Source: Herminiimonas arsenicoxydans | GTDB taxonomy: Bacteria > Pseudomonadota > Gammaproteobacteria > Burkholderiales > Burkholderiaceae_D | DNA length: 64,000 nt | Direction of reading: 5' to 3' | NCBI GenBank assembly: GCA_000026125.1 | Contig: CU207211.1 | Location: 434,001-498,000 of the forward strand | Notes under the pieces: generated by a model | Seen by the model: only the letters and a program-made list of their open reading frames with translations | Databases searched by the model: none | What the model was told of the DNA's origin: nothing | Program-made: the position numbers and the translations under genes | Shown: positions 41,095 to 49,819 of the stretch, one piece after another | How the letters are laid out: the number at the start of each line of letters is the position of its first letter | Position numbering within the stretch: position 1 is the stretch's first letter

Positions 41095-41550
41095 ATGAAA
41101 CTCCTGCCATTACTTTTTGCATTTGTATTCGCCCCTTCATTTGCACATAAGGTAATCGGCATTGCCGACAGCGATACATTAACGCTGCTTGTCGACCATC
41201 AGACTTTGAAAATTAGATTGGCAAATATTGATGCGCCGGAGAAGAGGCAGACGTTCGGCCAAAAATCTAAGGAATCACTGTCTGAGCTTTGCTGGGGTAA
41301 GGACGCGCAGTACGAGGCACAGTCGATCGATCGGTATAAGCGCACGGTAGCGATCGTTACCTGTAGAGGTGCCGGCGTGAATCGGGAGCAAGTGCGACGC
41401 GGAATGGCCTGAACCTATACCAAGTACAACCATGATCCGTCCTATATCGCCATTGAGCAATCAGCTCGGGAGCGGCAGCGCGGCCTGTGGGCTGATTTCA
41501 ATCCAATGCCGCCTTGGGAGTTCAGAAGAATCGGTAAGGAACACAAATAA
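41095..41550 (+). pseudogene. thermonuclease family protein interrupted by TGA
   Basis: A Staphylococcal-nuclease-type protein: signal peptide MKLLPLLFAFVFAPSFA, then KVIGIADSDTLTLLVD, LANIDAPEKRQTFGQ and DRYKRTVAIV, which carry the calcium and catalytic residues (D, R, E positions). After RRGMA the codon is TGA at 41410-41412 where the family normally has Trp (GMAW-Y); the same frame continues as TYTKYNHDPSY and ends LWADFNPMPPWEFRRIG at TAA 41548-41550. A TGG to TGA change explains it. The truncated product lacks the C-terminal helix and is probably inactive. Confidence 0.82.
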
Positions 41551-42119
41551 TTGAAACTGTATTTAAAGAACGAGCCATGCATGAGTCATTTTACGAATAA
41601 AGCAAAACGAAGATCCGTATCTTTATCTGTCTGCCGTTTATTTACGCTATTAATGGCATCCCGTTTCATGACACGATAGGGCGGGTTTTTGCAGCGATCG
41701 ACAACAAGAGTTTTCAGGCTTGTTTTACGCGCTGGGTTTCAACAATATGCAGATCATTGGCGGGCGAGGTGGTTGAAGCATTCCGCAAACAAGTCCGCGT
41801 CTCACAGACGCCTCGTAGTTTTAATCAACTAGCAAACTTGCCAATGTACTGGCAGGCATAAACACCTCTTCAGAAGTTTCTTGTCACCTTCCATGCCACT
41901 CCAACGGCATCGGGAGGTCGGCAATCTCTACCCCAAATAGACTATCCGGCTTCAACCGAGCCTTATGGAAAATATTGGCGCGCCGGCGGCTCACTCTACC
42001 AGCTTTTTTTCAAATAAAAGTACGCAAACTTCGCCTCCCTCAAATTGCACAGAATGCTTTGTGTTTCTGGTTTTTAATTGCGCCTGTTCCGAGCACTTAG
42101 CTCGTGATGAAAGGTTTGC
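41551..42119. other. decayed region between nuclease pseudogene and AlpA-like gene
   Basis: This 569-base stretch contains only the ISAs1-type fragment listed separately. A longer frame at 41965-42318 overlaps the AlpA-like gene out of frame and has no family character. The region looks like accumulated insertion debris. Confidence 0.5.
41652..41780 (+). mobile_element. remnant of an ISAs1-family transposase
   Basis: Reading in the frame that begins at 41652 gives NGIPFHDTIGRVFAAID, then SFQACFTRWVSTI and SLAGEVV, which closely follows the conserved NGIPSHDTFGRVFA...F--CF--W segment of ISAs1-family transposases. The 43 residues correspond to a small internal piece; no start, DDE motif, ends or flanking duplications are left. 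Confidence 0.7.
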
Positions 42120-42326
42120 ATGGGTCCAAAGGATTTCTACGATTTTGATAATTTGCCTAACTCGGCGCACGTCGACGTTCGCGTTGTCGCGCGGCTATTT
42201 GATTGCGAGGAGTGCACGGTCTGGTCACGTCTGCGGCGTGGGAAAGTTCCCGCGCCGCGGAAATTCGGGGCACACACCCGTTGGAATGTTGGCCAATTGC
42301 GGATGGCTTTGCAATTGACTGATTGA
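42120..42326 (+). CDS. AlpA-like helix-turn-helix DNA-binding protein
   Basis: A 68-residue protein with VDVRVVARLFDCEECTVWSRLRRGKVPAPRKFGAHTRWNVGQLRMAL, the pattern of AlpA/excisionase-type winged helix-turn-helix regulators (the phrase for a domain that picks helix, loop, and R-W wing). Such proteins control excision and integrase expression in P4-like and other integrative elements. No integrase is seen nearby. It opens the mobile module that continues with DUF3987 and the replication protein. Confidence 0.72.
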   Translation: MGPKDFYDFDNLPNSAHVDVRVVARLFDCEECTVWSRLRRGKVPAPRKFGAHTRWNVGQLRMALQLTD

Positions 42327-42583
42327 TTTTTTTTCAGGCACTGGTTTTTGCAGATTGACAGCTATCTCGACACAAGATTGGAGGGAAGAAACAACGCAGA
42401 AGATTAATGCGGCTGCTAGCAGGTAACGCAAACCCATATTTTTAGTTTTACTTTTAATAAGAATTTTTAGAACCAGAACGCGCCAGACTTTAAATCGCAA
42501 GAAAAGGCAGGAAATTTCCGTCAACGCATTGGCTAACTTCTAACAACATTAATACAGAATTTTTTTAACTCGAACTAAGAACT

Positions 42584-42769
42584 ATGAAAAATCAAACTAA
42601 AACTGACTCTCGCCCGCTGGGTTCCTTGTCGCGCAATAGCGCCGCAGAAACTTCGCAAGTCTCGTTGCCCTTGGACGCCGTAATTTTGGCCGCGTCGGGC
42701 GAGCGCAAAACAACAATCGGCACCGCATTGTTTGCGGCGGTTCATGAACACCTGAAGGAGGTCGCGTAA
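42584..42769 (+). CDS. 61-residue protein with P-loop-like segment
   Basis: A short ORF ending in TAATG, so its stop overlaps the start of the DUF3987 gene; an AAGGAGG ribosome binding site for that gene lies in its end. The segment VILAASGERKTTIGTALFAAV resembles VLADSGERKSTVANEIFSAV of the DUF3987 protein, both carrying the SGERK(S/T)T phosphate-binding-like loop. It may be a leader peptide for translational coupling, or a partial duplication of the start of its neighbour. Function unknown. Confidence 0.55.
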   Translation: MKNQTKTDSRPLGSLSRNSAAETSQVSLPLDAVILAASGERKTTIGTALFAAVHEHLKEVA

Positions 42770-44223
42770 TGAACAATCCATTTCACAATCCACCACCAGT
42801 GGAGGATTGCACACCGGTGATGAAAAAAACGATCCTTGAGATCCATGCAGCTACGCAAGCACCTCTAGGCATGATTTTAGCCACCGTGCTTTTTGATATG
42901 ACCCTCTCGGTGCAGAACTCCATTGATGTCCGCCGTCCTAATGGTTCGCAAGGGCCCGTGTCGACAATCATGACCGTGCTGGCAGACTCTGGTGAACGCA
43001 AGTCTACAGTCGCAAATGAGATTTTTTCGGCGGTTGAAGAAGTGGAAACAGAGGAAAACAAGAAAACTGATCAAGAAATGGAAGGCTGGAAGATTCAGAG
43101 CAAACTGCATGCCGAGAAATTGAAAGGCGTCTTGGCGGCAATCAGAAAGGCGATGACAAAGGGCAAGCCAACAGAAGAACTCGATGTTTTGTATTTGAAG
43201 TTGGTAATGGAGCAACCGGTAAAACCAAAACGTATCCGCGTCATGTTTGGCCCGGATATTACATTGGCTGCATTGAAATATGCGTTGTATGAAACCGGCA
43301 GTTCGGTAGCAATCGTCACGGATGAGGGCGGCGAGTTCTATAAGAGCAATGCGGCGATTGATTATCCGTTCCTGAACTCGGCGTGGGGTGGCGTTGGTCC
43401 TAAGGTATCGCGTCGAACGTCAGAGAGTTTTTCTGTGCCGGACGTCCGCCTTTCATTGCTCCAAATGGTGCAAAACGCATTGTTTCAGGAACACGAGAAT
43501 GGACGTGGGTCGATGGCGCGTGCCAGCGGTTATCATGCGCGTGGCCTGATTTGCCGCCCTGCAAGTACGCAAGGCTTTCGCTGGATTACGGCGGAGCAAA
43601 TCCTGCGTGCGGCGACACCGGTGTTTACTGCACGTGTAAAGGCTCTTCTGCGTGAAAACATTGCGCATGTCAAAGCCGGCACGCTCGAACGCATTGTCAT
43701 GGAATTCAGTCCAGAGGCCGCGATCCAGTTCAATCAAACTGGTAACCGAATCGAAGGCATGTTGCAGCCGGGGCAACCGCTGTGTGAGTTCAAAGATCAC
43801 GCCTCGAAGCTGGGCGAAAATATCGCACGTGTCGCTGCGGTCTTGGAGTATTTCGAGTACGGCCCTGGCCCGATCTCGGCTGACACATTGCGTCGCGCAA
43901 GCGAGATCGTGCAATGGTTCAGCAGCGAATTTCAGCACATCTTTGGCCCTGGTGCGCAGGTTGATTCATTCATGTCTGATATCAATAAATTCGGCATCTG
44001 GTTGAATAGTTGTACACAACGTGAAGGCAAGGCAGTTTTCGAGAAAAGTTGGGTTCAACGTAACGTGACCTTCTCTTTGCGTGGCAAAGCACGTCTGGAA
44101 CCGATCCTGGATCATTTTGTGACTACCGGTCAGATTCGCTACATTCAGGACAATAAAAAAACGATGATCGAAGTTAATCCGGCCTATTTTCAGATCGGTT
44201 TGTTCCTCCATTATCGTGTGTGA
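42769..44223 (+). CDS. DUF3987 (YfjI-type) protein
   Basis: A 484-residue protein of the DUF3987 family found in prophages, satellites and integrative elements. A P-loop-like SGERKSTVANEIF occurs near residue 76, followed by a charged helical region (residues about 95-145), a KRIRVMFGPDITLAALKYAL segment and VTDEGGEFY near residue 186, which may be a Walker B-like motif. Family members look like helicase- or primase-associated ATPases of element replication, but the role is unproven. It starts at ATG 42769 with a strong AAGGAGG site and is followed at 16 bases by a run of 21 C. Confidence 0.8.
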   Translation: MNNPFHNPPPVEDCTPVMKKTILEIHAATQAPLGMILATVLFDMTLSVQNSIDVRRPNGSQGPVSTIMTVLADSGERKSTVANEIFSAVEEVETEENKKTDQEMEGWKIQSKLHAEKLKGVLAAIRKAMTKGKPTEELDVLYLKLVMEQPVKPKRIRVMFGPDITLAALKYALYETGSSVAIVTDEGGEFYKSNAAIDYPFLNSAWGGVGPKVSRRTSESFSVPDVRLSLLQMVQNALFQEHENGRGSMARASGYHARGLICRPASTQGFRWITAEQILRAATPVFTARVKALLRENIAHVKAGTLERIVMEFSPEAAIQFNQTGNRIEGMLQPGQPLCEFKDHASKLGENIARVAAVLEYFEYGPGPISADTLRRASEIVQWFSSEFQHIFGPGAQVDSFMSDINKFGIWLNSCTQREGKAVFEKSWVQRNVTFSLRGKARLEPILDHFVTTGQIRYIQDNKKTMIEVNPAYFQIGLFLHYRV

Positions 44224-44238
44224 TTGATTTTTGACAAG

Positions 44239-44259
44239 CCCCCCCCCCCCCCCCCCCCC
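44239..44259 (+). repeat. homopolymer of 21 C
   Basis: Twenty-one consecutive C residues start 15 bases after the DUF3987 stop codon. No other homopolymer of this length exists in the window. Opposite it, GGGGGG at 44299-44304 could pair with part of it around the intervening hairpin. Confidence 0.95.
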
Positions 44260-44266
44260 GCACTAT

Positions 44267-44299
44267 CTGCGAATTGCGAAAATTCGCGGAAAATCGCAG
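44267..44299. repeat. nested inverted repeats beside the C tract
   Basis: GCGAATT (44269-44275) pairs with AATTCGC (44281-44287) around loop GCGAA; alternatively CTGCGA (44267-44272) pairs with TCGCAG (44294-44299). Candidate cruciform or replication-origin structure upstream of the HUH protein gene. Confidence 0.5.
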
Positions 44300-44357
44300 G
44301 GGGGAGGAGGCTTTCTTTGTTATTTGAGGGTGAGATGGATTGATGCAAACGATCGTC

Positions 44358-44735
44358 TTATCCTTGTAATGCCTCCGCCAATGTATCTTGCAGGATCATG
44401 TCGATCTGCTGGATTGAAACAAGTCGCGCAGTTTGTCCGATTAGACTTGTCAACGCTTGAGTATCGAGGTCCCATTGATGGGCAATAAAGTATTCAAGCG
44501 AACACCTGATACTGTTTTCACGTAATCCGCACAGTGTGGCTGGCTGCAACGTTCCTAAGGTGCCGACCAGCGCTCTGGTTGGTGAGAGGGGCAGGAACGC
44601 TGCGGCTAGTACTTGACCAGCATCAACGAAGGGTGTGCACGTATCTTGTCCGATTGATATTAGCCAGTACCAAGCCGAACGCTGATGCGAATTCAACGCA
44701 CAACATACTGCTGTCAAGCGAGTATCAGGTTGCAT
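44358..44735 (-). pseudogene. possible gene fragment, weakly DUF4238-like
   Basis: A 125-codon minus-strand frame. The core AAAFLPLSPTRALVGTLG followed by LRENSIRCSLEYFIAHQ recalls the second half of DUF4238 proteins, where a TSD-PV element is followed by LPLSP-ALV. The expected first half is missing and the element before it is degenerate, so this may be a truncated gene. It lacks a good ribosome binding site and could be fortuitous. Confidence 0.3.
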
Positions 44736-45012
44736 GCATGGAGCCTACTGTTCATTTTCAAGATTTTTTATGCGTGCATAACTATGTATATGAGGAGCAT
44801 TGCAAATTCACGAGCTTCCTTGAGTAATCAAAATTTAAATGCTGGACATGTCGAGTAATCAAGTCTGAGCCGGTTCTGCTTCTTATGGAATAAGAGGTCT
44901 AGGGCCAAGACATACCAGCATCCGGTATAAAAATTCATATCTAGAGATTAAGTCAACCTGGCATGTTGAAGAAATGCCGGTGACAGTATGTTGGATGGGC
45001 TGCCATTGATCC

Positions 45013-46164
45013 ATGTTCATATCAGATGAACATGACACCAACTTTAACCATCATCGCTATTCATGCGATGACTACATCTTAGGCACCATGTACGAAATCA
45101 ATGAAAACAGGGAAGCACCTGAGGTCATCGCTCGCCTTGACGAGCGCATGAATCTTGAACAAACCGATATGGATGGTAAGAGGATGACCATCATTCACAA
45201 AGGATATGCATCAAGACATTTATTTGAGATAGAAAATTTCGTTAAAGACATTGTTCATTCGGAAGGTCAGCACATCCTTGGTAAAAAGTACTACCGTCAG
45301 GTAAATAATTGGCTCGATTATTATTCGGAGATCTATCGCTATTCAACACGAGTTGAAGCGTTCTATGATGCGTGCAAATCGATGGGATTGATTGGGTCGA
45401 AACGGTCATTCGAGTTTTCCTTGTTTGATGCAATGGAAATCAGTGCCGGAATTAGCTACATGGATTTATTTAATAAACTGATTGAGCAAGTGTATGCATG
45501 TTGCCAAGGACGTGAATTCAAGGAACGTGAACGCTTGAGGAAGGCGAATGCTGAGCGAAATAAGAAAAATGTATTGGCACTAGAAGAAGCGATGTTCTCC
45601 GAAGAGACCGGTCGGTCTCGATGGATAATCTTGTCTCTGACACTGCGCTATAAGCCGAGCTACCGCAGGTGGATAACTCCTGACATTATCCAGCAGCATC
45701 GAGATCGCTTCTTCGCTGCACGCCGTTTTAATGAGTTGATGTCTGGGATCAAAAATTATGTGTGGACCATCGAACAGGGCGAAGATACGGGATTGCACTT
45801 GCACGTCATCTTGTTCTATTCAGCGGATTCCAATCATGATGAATACATCGCCATGCAGATTGGGAAATACTGGGAAAATATTGTGACGGAGGGAAAAGGT
45901 GATTATTGGAATAGCAATGGTGGAAAATTAAAAAAAGGATATGCGGAGAAAGGCCATGGCGTTGGTGTAGGTCAGATCAACTGGAATGACTTAGCTAAGC
46001 GTGACGCATTGCGCATCAATTTGGTGTACTTAGCGAAGACCGAGCAGTACCTCATGATCAAAGTGGCTAACAGCATTCACACGTTCGGGACGGGGCAAGT
46101 ACCGAAGAAGGCGAAATCGGGACGGCCGCGCGGCTTGGCGAATTGCGAAACAATCATCGCTTAG
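45013..46164 (+). CDS. HUH-type replication protein (inovirus Gp2 / YagK-YfjJ family)
   Basis: A 383-residue protein. The C-terminal half matches the YagK/YfjJ and inovirus Gp2 type: SRWIILSLTLRYKPSYRRW, then WTIEQGEDTGLHLHVILFY with an H-L-H (HUH) metal motif near residue 265, and a later NLVYLAKTEQYL with the candidate nicking tyrosine. HUH enzymes cut one strand and bind its 5' end through tyrosine to start rolling-circle replication. The first 170 residues are not recognised. The start (ATG 45013) has no clear ribosome binding site. It ends the mobile module, 100 bases before the arsenic locus. Confidence 0.75.
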   Translation: MFISDEHDTNFNHHRYSCDDYILGTMYEINENREAPEVIARLDERMNLEQTDMDGKRMTIIHKGYASRHLFEIENFVKDIVHSEGQHILGKKYYRQVNNWLDYYSEIYRYSTRVEAFYDACKSMGLIGSKRSFEFSLFDAMEISAGISYMDLFNKLIEQVYACCQGREFKERERLRKANAERNKKNVLALEEAMFSEETGRSRWIILSLTLRYKPSYRRWITPDIIQQHRDRFFAARRFNELMSGIKNYVWTIEQGEDTGLHLHVILFYSADSNHDEYIAMQIGKYWENIVTEGKGDYWNSNGGKLKKGYAEKGHGVGVGQINWNDLAKRDALRINLVYLAKTEQYLMIKVANSIHTFGTGQVPKKAKSGRPRGLANCETIIA

Positions 46165-46265
46165 ATGGTACAAAAATATAAAGCTTTGACTCATCCCAGT
46201 TCAATTGCTGTTTTTTTATATCAATAATGATCCAGTGAATGACCGTTTGAAAATTGCAATATAAA

Positions 46266-46583
46266 CTACTTGGCTCCAGCCAATATCCATTCAACGACAA
46301 GTTTTGCATCTGCCTCGGATAGATTATTTGGCGGCATAGGAGTTGTTCCCCAAACACCTGAGCCACCAACTTTTATTTTCTTCACCAGAGTCGAAACTGC
46401 GGTCTTGTTTCCTTTGTACTTATTAGCGATTTCGTTAAAACCTGGGCCAACAATTTTGTTGTTAGTTCCGTGACAGGCCATGCACGCGCTTTTCACTGCG
46501 ATACCTTTTGCTTTATTTGCATCGGCTGCAGCACTGGCTGAAAAAGACAGGGAAAAAATACAAATAGCAATGGCATATTTCAT
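46266..46583 (-). CDS. aioD: class I cytochrome c, aio-associated
   Basis: A 105-residue periplasmic cytochrome c. A signal peptide MKYAIAICIFSLSFSASAAA is followed by the haem site SACMACHG (C-M-A-C-H) and by the axial methionine in TTPMPPNNLSEADAK. It probably takes electrons from arsenite oxidase and passes them to the respiratory chain. ATG 46583 follows an AAGGAA ribosome binding site; an upstream start two codons earlier is less likely. It is the last gene of the minus-strand aio cluster, called aoxD in some species. Confidence 0.88.
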   Translation of the reverse strand: MKYAIAICIFSLSFSASAAADANKAKGIAVKSACMACHGTNNKIVGPGFNEIANKYKGNKTAVSTLVKKIKVGGSGVWGTTPMPPNNLSEADAKLVVEWILAGAK

Positions 46584-46681
46584 AAACAAGTTCCTTATGT
46601 GAGTAATTGAATTATCAAGTTTTGATGGATGATAAACATGACCGCCGCGACAGGCGTTACTTCATGTAGCTCGCCGCAAAA

Positions 46682-47269
46682 TTAGAAAAATGAAAGGATT
46701 GTGTCAACCGATTTTTCACGGCACGTACCTAGCGGTTTCGTCGGGGTACCTATTGATATCCAGCCAAGCAAGGTCTCGCCGTTTTCGCAGAATGCAGCAG
46801 CAATGGATGGATCGCGTACTTTATCGCCACTAAGCATTTTCCCGGCGAATCCCATTAAGTGAACAGCGTTGAGAATATTGGTGACAGCCCCACCAATACA
46901 AGTCCATTGCTCGTGTACCGGCACTTGGTGATGTTCAATCACCTTGCCAATAATGGCGATCGAAATTGGAGCGCGTAACGCCCGTTCGCGCTCGATAGAA
47001 CAAGCTTCGTCATTTTTACCATTGAGTCTCGCGTAAGTTTCAAATAAATCAGCGAGTCGTTCTCGGCCATGTCCTTGTACGACACAAAGTCGAAATGGAA
47101 TTAATTCACCGTGGTCTGGCGCACGTAATGCGATCTGTGCAATCTGCCTCAATTGAACTTCGTTAGGTCCTGGCTCAACCAGATATTTGATCCCCATAGA
47201 AAACCGCGTCATCAAATGGGAAATGACAGCATCTGGTGGAATCAATAATTGCGAATTGGACATGTGCAT
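46682..47269 (-). CDS. aioC: nitroreductase family protein, aio-associated
   Basis: A protein of about 195 residues with the nitroreductase fold: ALRAPDHGELIPFRLCVVQGHGRERLADLF near residue 50 and WTCIGGAVTNILNAVHLMGF near residue 130, which shape the FMN site; the C-terminal GWISIGTPTKP fits. A gene of this kind (aoxC) commonly follows arsenite oxidase genes, but its role is unknown. An ATG at 47293 would lie inside a terminator hairpin, so ATG 47269 or 47263 is more likely; neither has a strong ribosome binding site. Confidence 0.82.
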   Translation of the reverse strand: MHMSNSQLLIPPDAVISHLMTRFSMGIKYLVEPGPNEVQLRQIAQIALRAPDHGELIPFRLCVVQGHGRERLADLFETYARLNGKNDEACSIERERALRAPISIAIIGKVIEHHQVPVHEQWTCIGGAVTNILNAVHLMGFAGKMLSGDKVRDPSIAAAFCENGETLLGWISIGTPTKPLGTCREKSVDTILSFF

Positions 47270-47270
47270 T

Positions 47271-47300
47271 GTAAAAACAGGCGATGTTTCCATCGCCTGG
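47271..47300 (-). terminator. intrinsic terminator between aioA and the nitroreductase gene
   Basis: Read on the minus strand, CAGGCGATG, loop GAAA, CATCGCCTG, then TTTTT: a perfect 9-bp stem with a GAAA tetraloop and a U run (stem at 47278-47286 and 47291-47299). It lies 21 bases after the aioA stop and can end most aioBA transcripts or lower expression of the downstream genes. Confidence 0.88.
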
Positions 47301-47320
47301 TCATGACGTTTTAAGATGAG

Positions 47321-49801
47321 CTACACGTTATCAAACGCACGTCGTTTGGTGGACACGGTTTTCTTGTACTGCTCGATAGATCCTATGCGCCGTACGCTAC
47401 CCCACGTACCTTTGTAGTAAGGGATGATGTTTCGATCAACCCAATCGGTGGTTACGTCACCCTGTATGCCATTGACGTAACCAAAGAGCATGAACGTATG
47501 CGATGGCTTCATGTCCTTAACCGGATAGGCCATTGCGAAAGTAGAGCCATAATCATTAAACACTTCCACCACGTCACCTGCGGCTACCCCGAGCGATTGC
47601 GCATCACCCGGATTCAGTTCGATGTAGGCAAGTGGGTATCGACTTTTAACGAAGTCGTTGTATTGATCATGGTAGGCAGATTGCCAAACTTCATTGGCGC
47701 GCCCATTGTTAAGCCAGAATTTGTGCTTAGCCTTTTGCTCCTCGACCGGCTTGGGTAAGCCATTCCATGGAGCTGGTTTGAAATGGGCTTTGCCATCCTT
47801 GGTATCAAATTTATTGTCGTCGTAGTGAATTGCAGTGCCGATCATCTTGCCATTTTCAACTCGCTTAATTGGCAGTTGGACGCCGTTGGTACCTGCGGCA
47901 CGCAGCAATGTATATGTTGCGAGTACGCCGGTGCTACCACCTTGACTGTCAATCGGCTCGGCTCCGGGCTGGCCGGCACTACGGAAACCATCATTAAAAG
48001 CATCTTCTTCAGTTTTCCAATCGAAGCCAGAAAAACGCTTAACCATCTCAGGCTTGCCTTCTGCTTCGTACATCGCCTTGAGCGTGTTCGCGGCCTTTGC
48101 AGCAATCAGACAATCCGGTAAGGCATCTCCCGGAGCATCCATGAATTTTTCCGACAGACGCATGCGTCGTTCGCCATTCATCGATGTGAGATTCATTTCG
48201 CCTGGATGCGCAGCTGGCAACATAAGGTGAGCAGCTTCGGATAACTTGGTAGGATAAAGATTGATACTGGTGACAAACAGACCACCCTTGCTAGTCGCGT
48301 CGTAAATAATATCAACCATCTCCGCTGCAGATGCACCGCGAGCTTTGCTCATTGCGTCCTTGACGATCTGGCTTCGACGCAAACTCACTTCTCGCAACGC
48401 TTGGGCATTGTTACTAGTTTGGAAGTTGTTGCAGCCCCACCAAGTCATCATTCGTCCTTTACCTTGAATGATTTCTTGATCCACATATATTTTTTCTCCA
48501 GTCGGATGTGGAGGCCGTACGTATCCTTCTTGATGTCCGCCCATGCGCACACAGCCAGTACCACGACGACCAACATTCTGCGTCGCAATCACCAAATCCA
48601 ATAGTGACGATTGGATGTTGTAATTGTCATTGCCCCAGATAATGCCTTTTTCATATGCGTGCATGGTGCGGGGCATTTTCCCTGCAGCTTTCGGCTTGTA
48701 TGACCACTCGGCGGCTTGTCGCAATTTGTCTTCAGATACGCCAGTAATGCGGCTGCAATCAGCTAAGCTCATTTGATTAGTCTTGACTGCATCTTCAAAG
48801 CCAACGGTATGTTGCGCAATAAATTCTTTAGCGATCCAACCCTGTTGAACGACATAGGTCAGCAAGCCATTGAACAGTGCGACGTCGGTACCCGGATTAA
48901 TGTCGAGATGTAGCACTCGATCTTTTGCAGTTTGCTCGGCAATCGCGATCGAAGTAGTACGACGAGGATCCACAAAGATCATGAGGCCAGGGCCAACCGG
49001 CTCGCCCGCAAACCATTGTTTCTTTTTCTCTTCAGTAGAGCCGTTCAGGTTCGGCAACCAATGATTTAAAAAGTAGTTGGTTTGCGTCTCGTAAGGATTG
49101 TTTCCGATTGACCAGATAACGTCGGCTACCTGTGCGTCTTCATAGCTATTATTCAGTTCGCCGATACCCATTTCGCGCGTCGCATGGCACTCAGAATTGT
49201 AGGCTGGTCGATTATGGATGCGCACAGTAGGGGTTTGAATTGCGCTGAACATCAACTTGCCCGAACCCCAGGTGTTTTCAAATCCACCGCCTGCACCACC
49301 ATGATCGAACGTGGCGAACATGATGTCACGTACATTTCCTTGATCGAGTATCTTCTTGGTAAGCCCCGCATAGATTGCCATTGCATGGTCCCACGACGTG
49401 TCCAGCCATTGATCGCCAGCATAAAAACGTGGGTACTTCAACCTGTCAGCGGTCATGCCATCGGCTGCATACATATATCCAGCCATCTTGCCACCTCGAG
49501 TGGAACTTAACCCTTGATTCACTACGCACTCTTTATCAGGAATGATCATGATATTGGAGCGCTTGCCATTCTTTGCTGTAATGACATTGGTCATTGCTGG
49601 TGTCAGCGTAGTCGCAAAAGGCGGTAACTGTTTTGTGAAATCTAAACCAAGTGCATTTTGGTTGGCCGCACGTCCGCCTTCTTTGTTTTCATCCCACTTG
49701 TAAACATGGTATCCACAGCCGACTATACAAAAATGACAAGTCATATTTGTCTTCTGCGCATTCACAGGAGGCAAGGCAACACGGTCTCTATTTTTACTCA
49801 T
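47321..49801 (-). CDS. aioA: arsenite oxidase large subunit (molybdopterin, 3Fe-4S)
   Basis: AioA oxidises As(III) to As(V) at a bis-molybdopterin guanine dinucleotide centre in the periplasm and passes electrons through a 3Fe-4S cluster to AioB. The 826 residues match the usual size. The cluster motif [13 protein letters not shown] gives C22-x2-C25-x3-C29, with the 3Fe-4S-type spacing lacking a fourth cysteine. Further signatures are [37 protein letters not shown] and [17 protein letters not shown]. No signal peptide is present; it is exported with AioB, which carries the Tat signal. AioA starts 18 bases after aioB with a GGGAG site. Confidence 0.98.
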   Translation of the reverse strand: MSKNRDRVALPPVNAQKTNMTCHFCIVGCGYHVYKWDENKEGGRAANQNALGLDFTKQLPPFATTLTPAMTNVITAKNGKRSNIMIIPDKECVVNQGLSSTRGGKMAGYMYAADGMTADRLKYPRFYAGDQWLDTSWDHAMAIYAGLTKKILDQGNVRDIMFATFDHGGAGGGFENTWGSGKLMFSAIQTPTVRIHNRPAYNSECHATREMGIGELNNSYEDAQVADVIWSIGNNPYETQTNYFLNHWLPNLNGSTEEKKKQWFAGEPVGPGLMIFVDPRRTTSIAIAEQTAKDRVLHLDINPGTDVALFNGLLTYVVQQGWIAKEFIAQHTVGFEDAVKTNQMSLADCSRITGVSEDKLRQAAEWSYKPKAAGKMPRTMHAYEKGIIWGNDNYNIQSSLLDLVIATQNVGRRGTGCVRMGGHQEGYVRPPHPTGEKIYVDQEIIQGKGRMMTWWGCNNFQTSNNAQALREVSLRRSQIVKDAMSKARGASAAEMVDIIYDATSKGGLFVTSINLYPTKLSEAAHLMLPAAHPGEMNLTSMNGERRMRLSEKFMDAPGDALPDCLIAAKAANTLKAMYEAEGKPEMVKRFSGFDWKTEEDAFNDGFRSAGQPGAEPIDSQGGSTGVLATYTLLRAAGTNGVQLPIKRVENGKMIGTAIHYDDNKFDTKDGKAHFKPAPWNGLPKPVEEQKAKHKFWLNNGRANEVWQSAYHDQYNDFVKSRYPLAYIELNPGDAQSLGVAAGDVVEVFNDYGSTFAMAYPVKDMKPSHTFMLFGYVNGIQGDVTTDWVDRNIIPYYKGTWGSVRRIGSIEQYKKTVSTKRRAFDNV

Positions 49802-49819
49802 GATAGTAATCTCCCTTTT

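Larger units (their letters stand above)
44224..45012. other. gap between DUF3987 gene and replication protein gene
   Basis: This 789-base gap contains the C21 tract, the adjacent hairpin and one possible minus-strand gene fragment. Because a rolling-circle-type protein gene follows, this is the most likely place for the origin of the element; no nick site could be assigned. Confidence 0.4.

Noticed and set aside
41965..42318. 117-codon frame overlapping the AlpA-like gene
   Set aside because: Ser/Cys/Arg-rich, atypical composition, and out of frame with the clear helix-turn-helix protein at 42120-42326.
47270..47293. Start of the nitroreductase gene at ATG 47293
   Set aside because: This ATG forms part of the terminator stem behind aioA and has no ribosome binding site; a start at 47269 or 47263 is more sensible.
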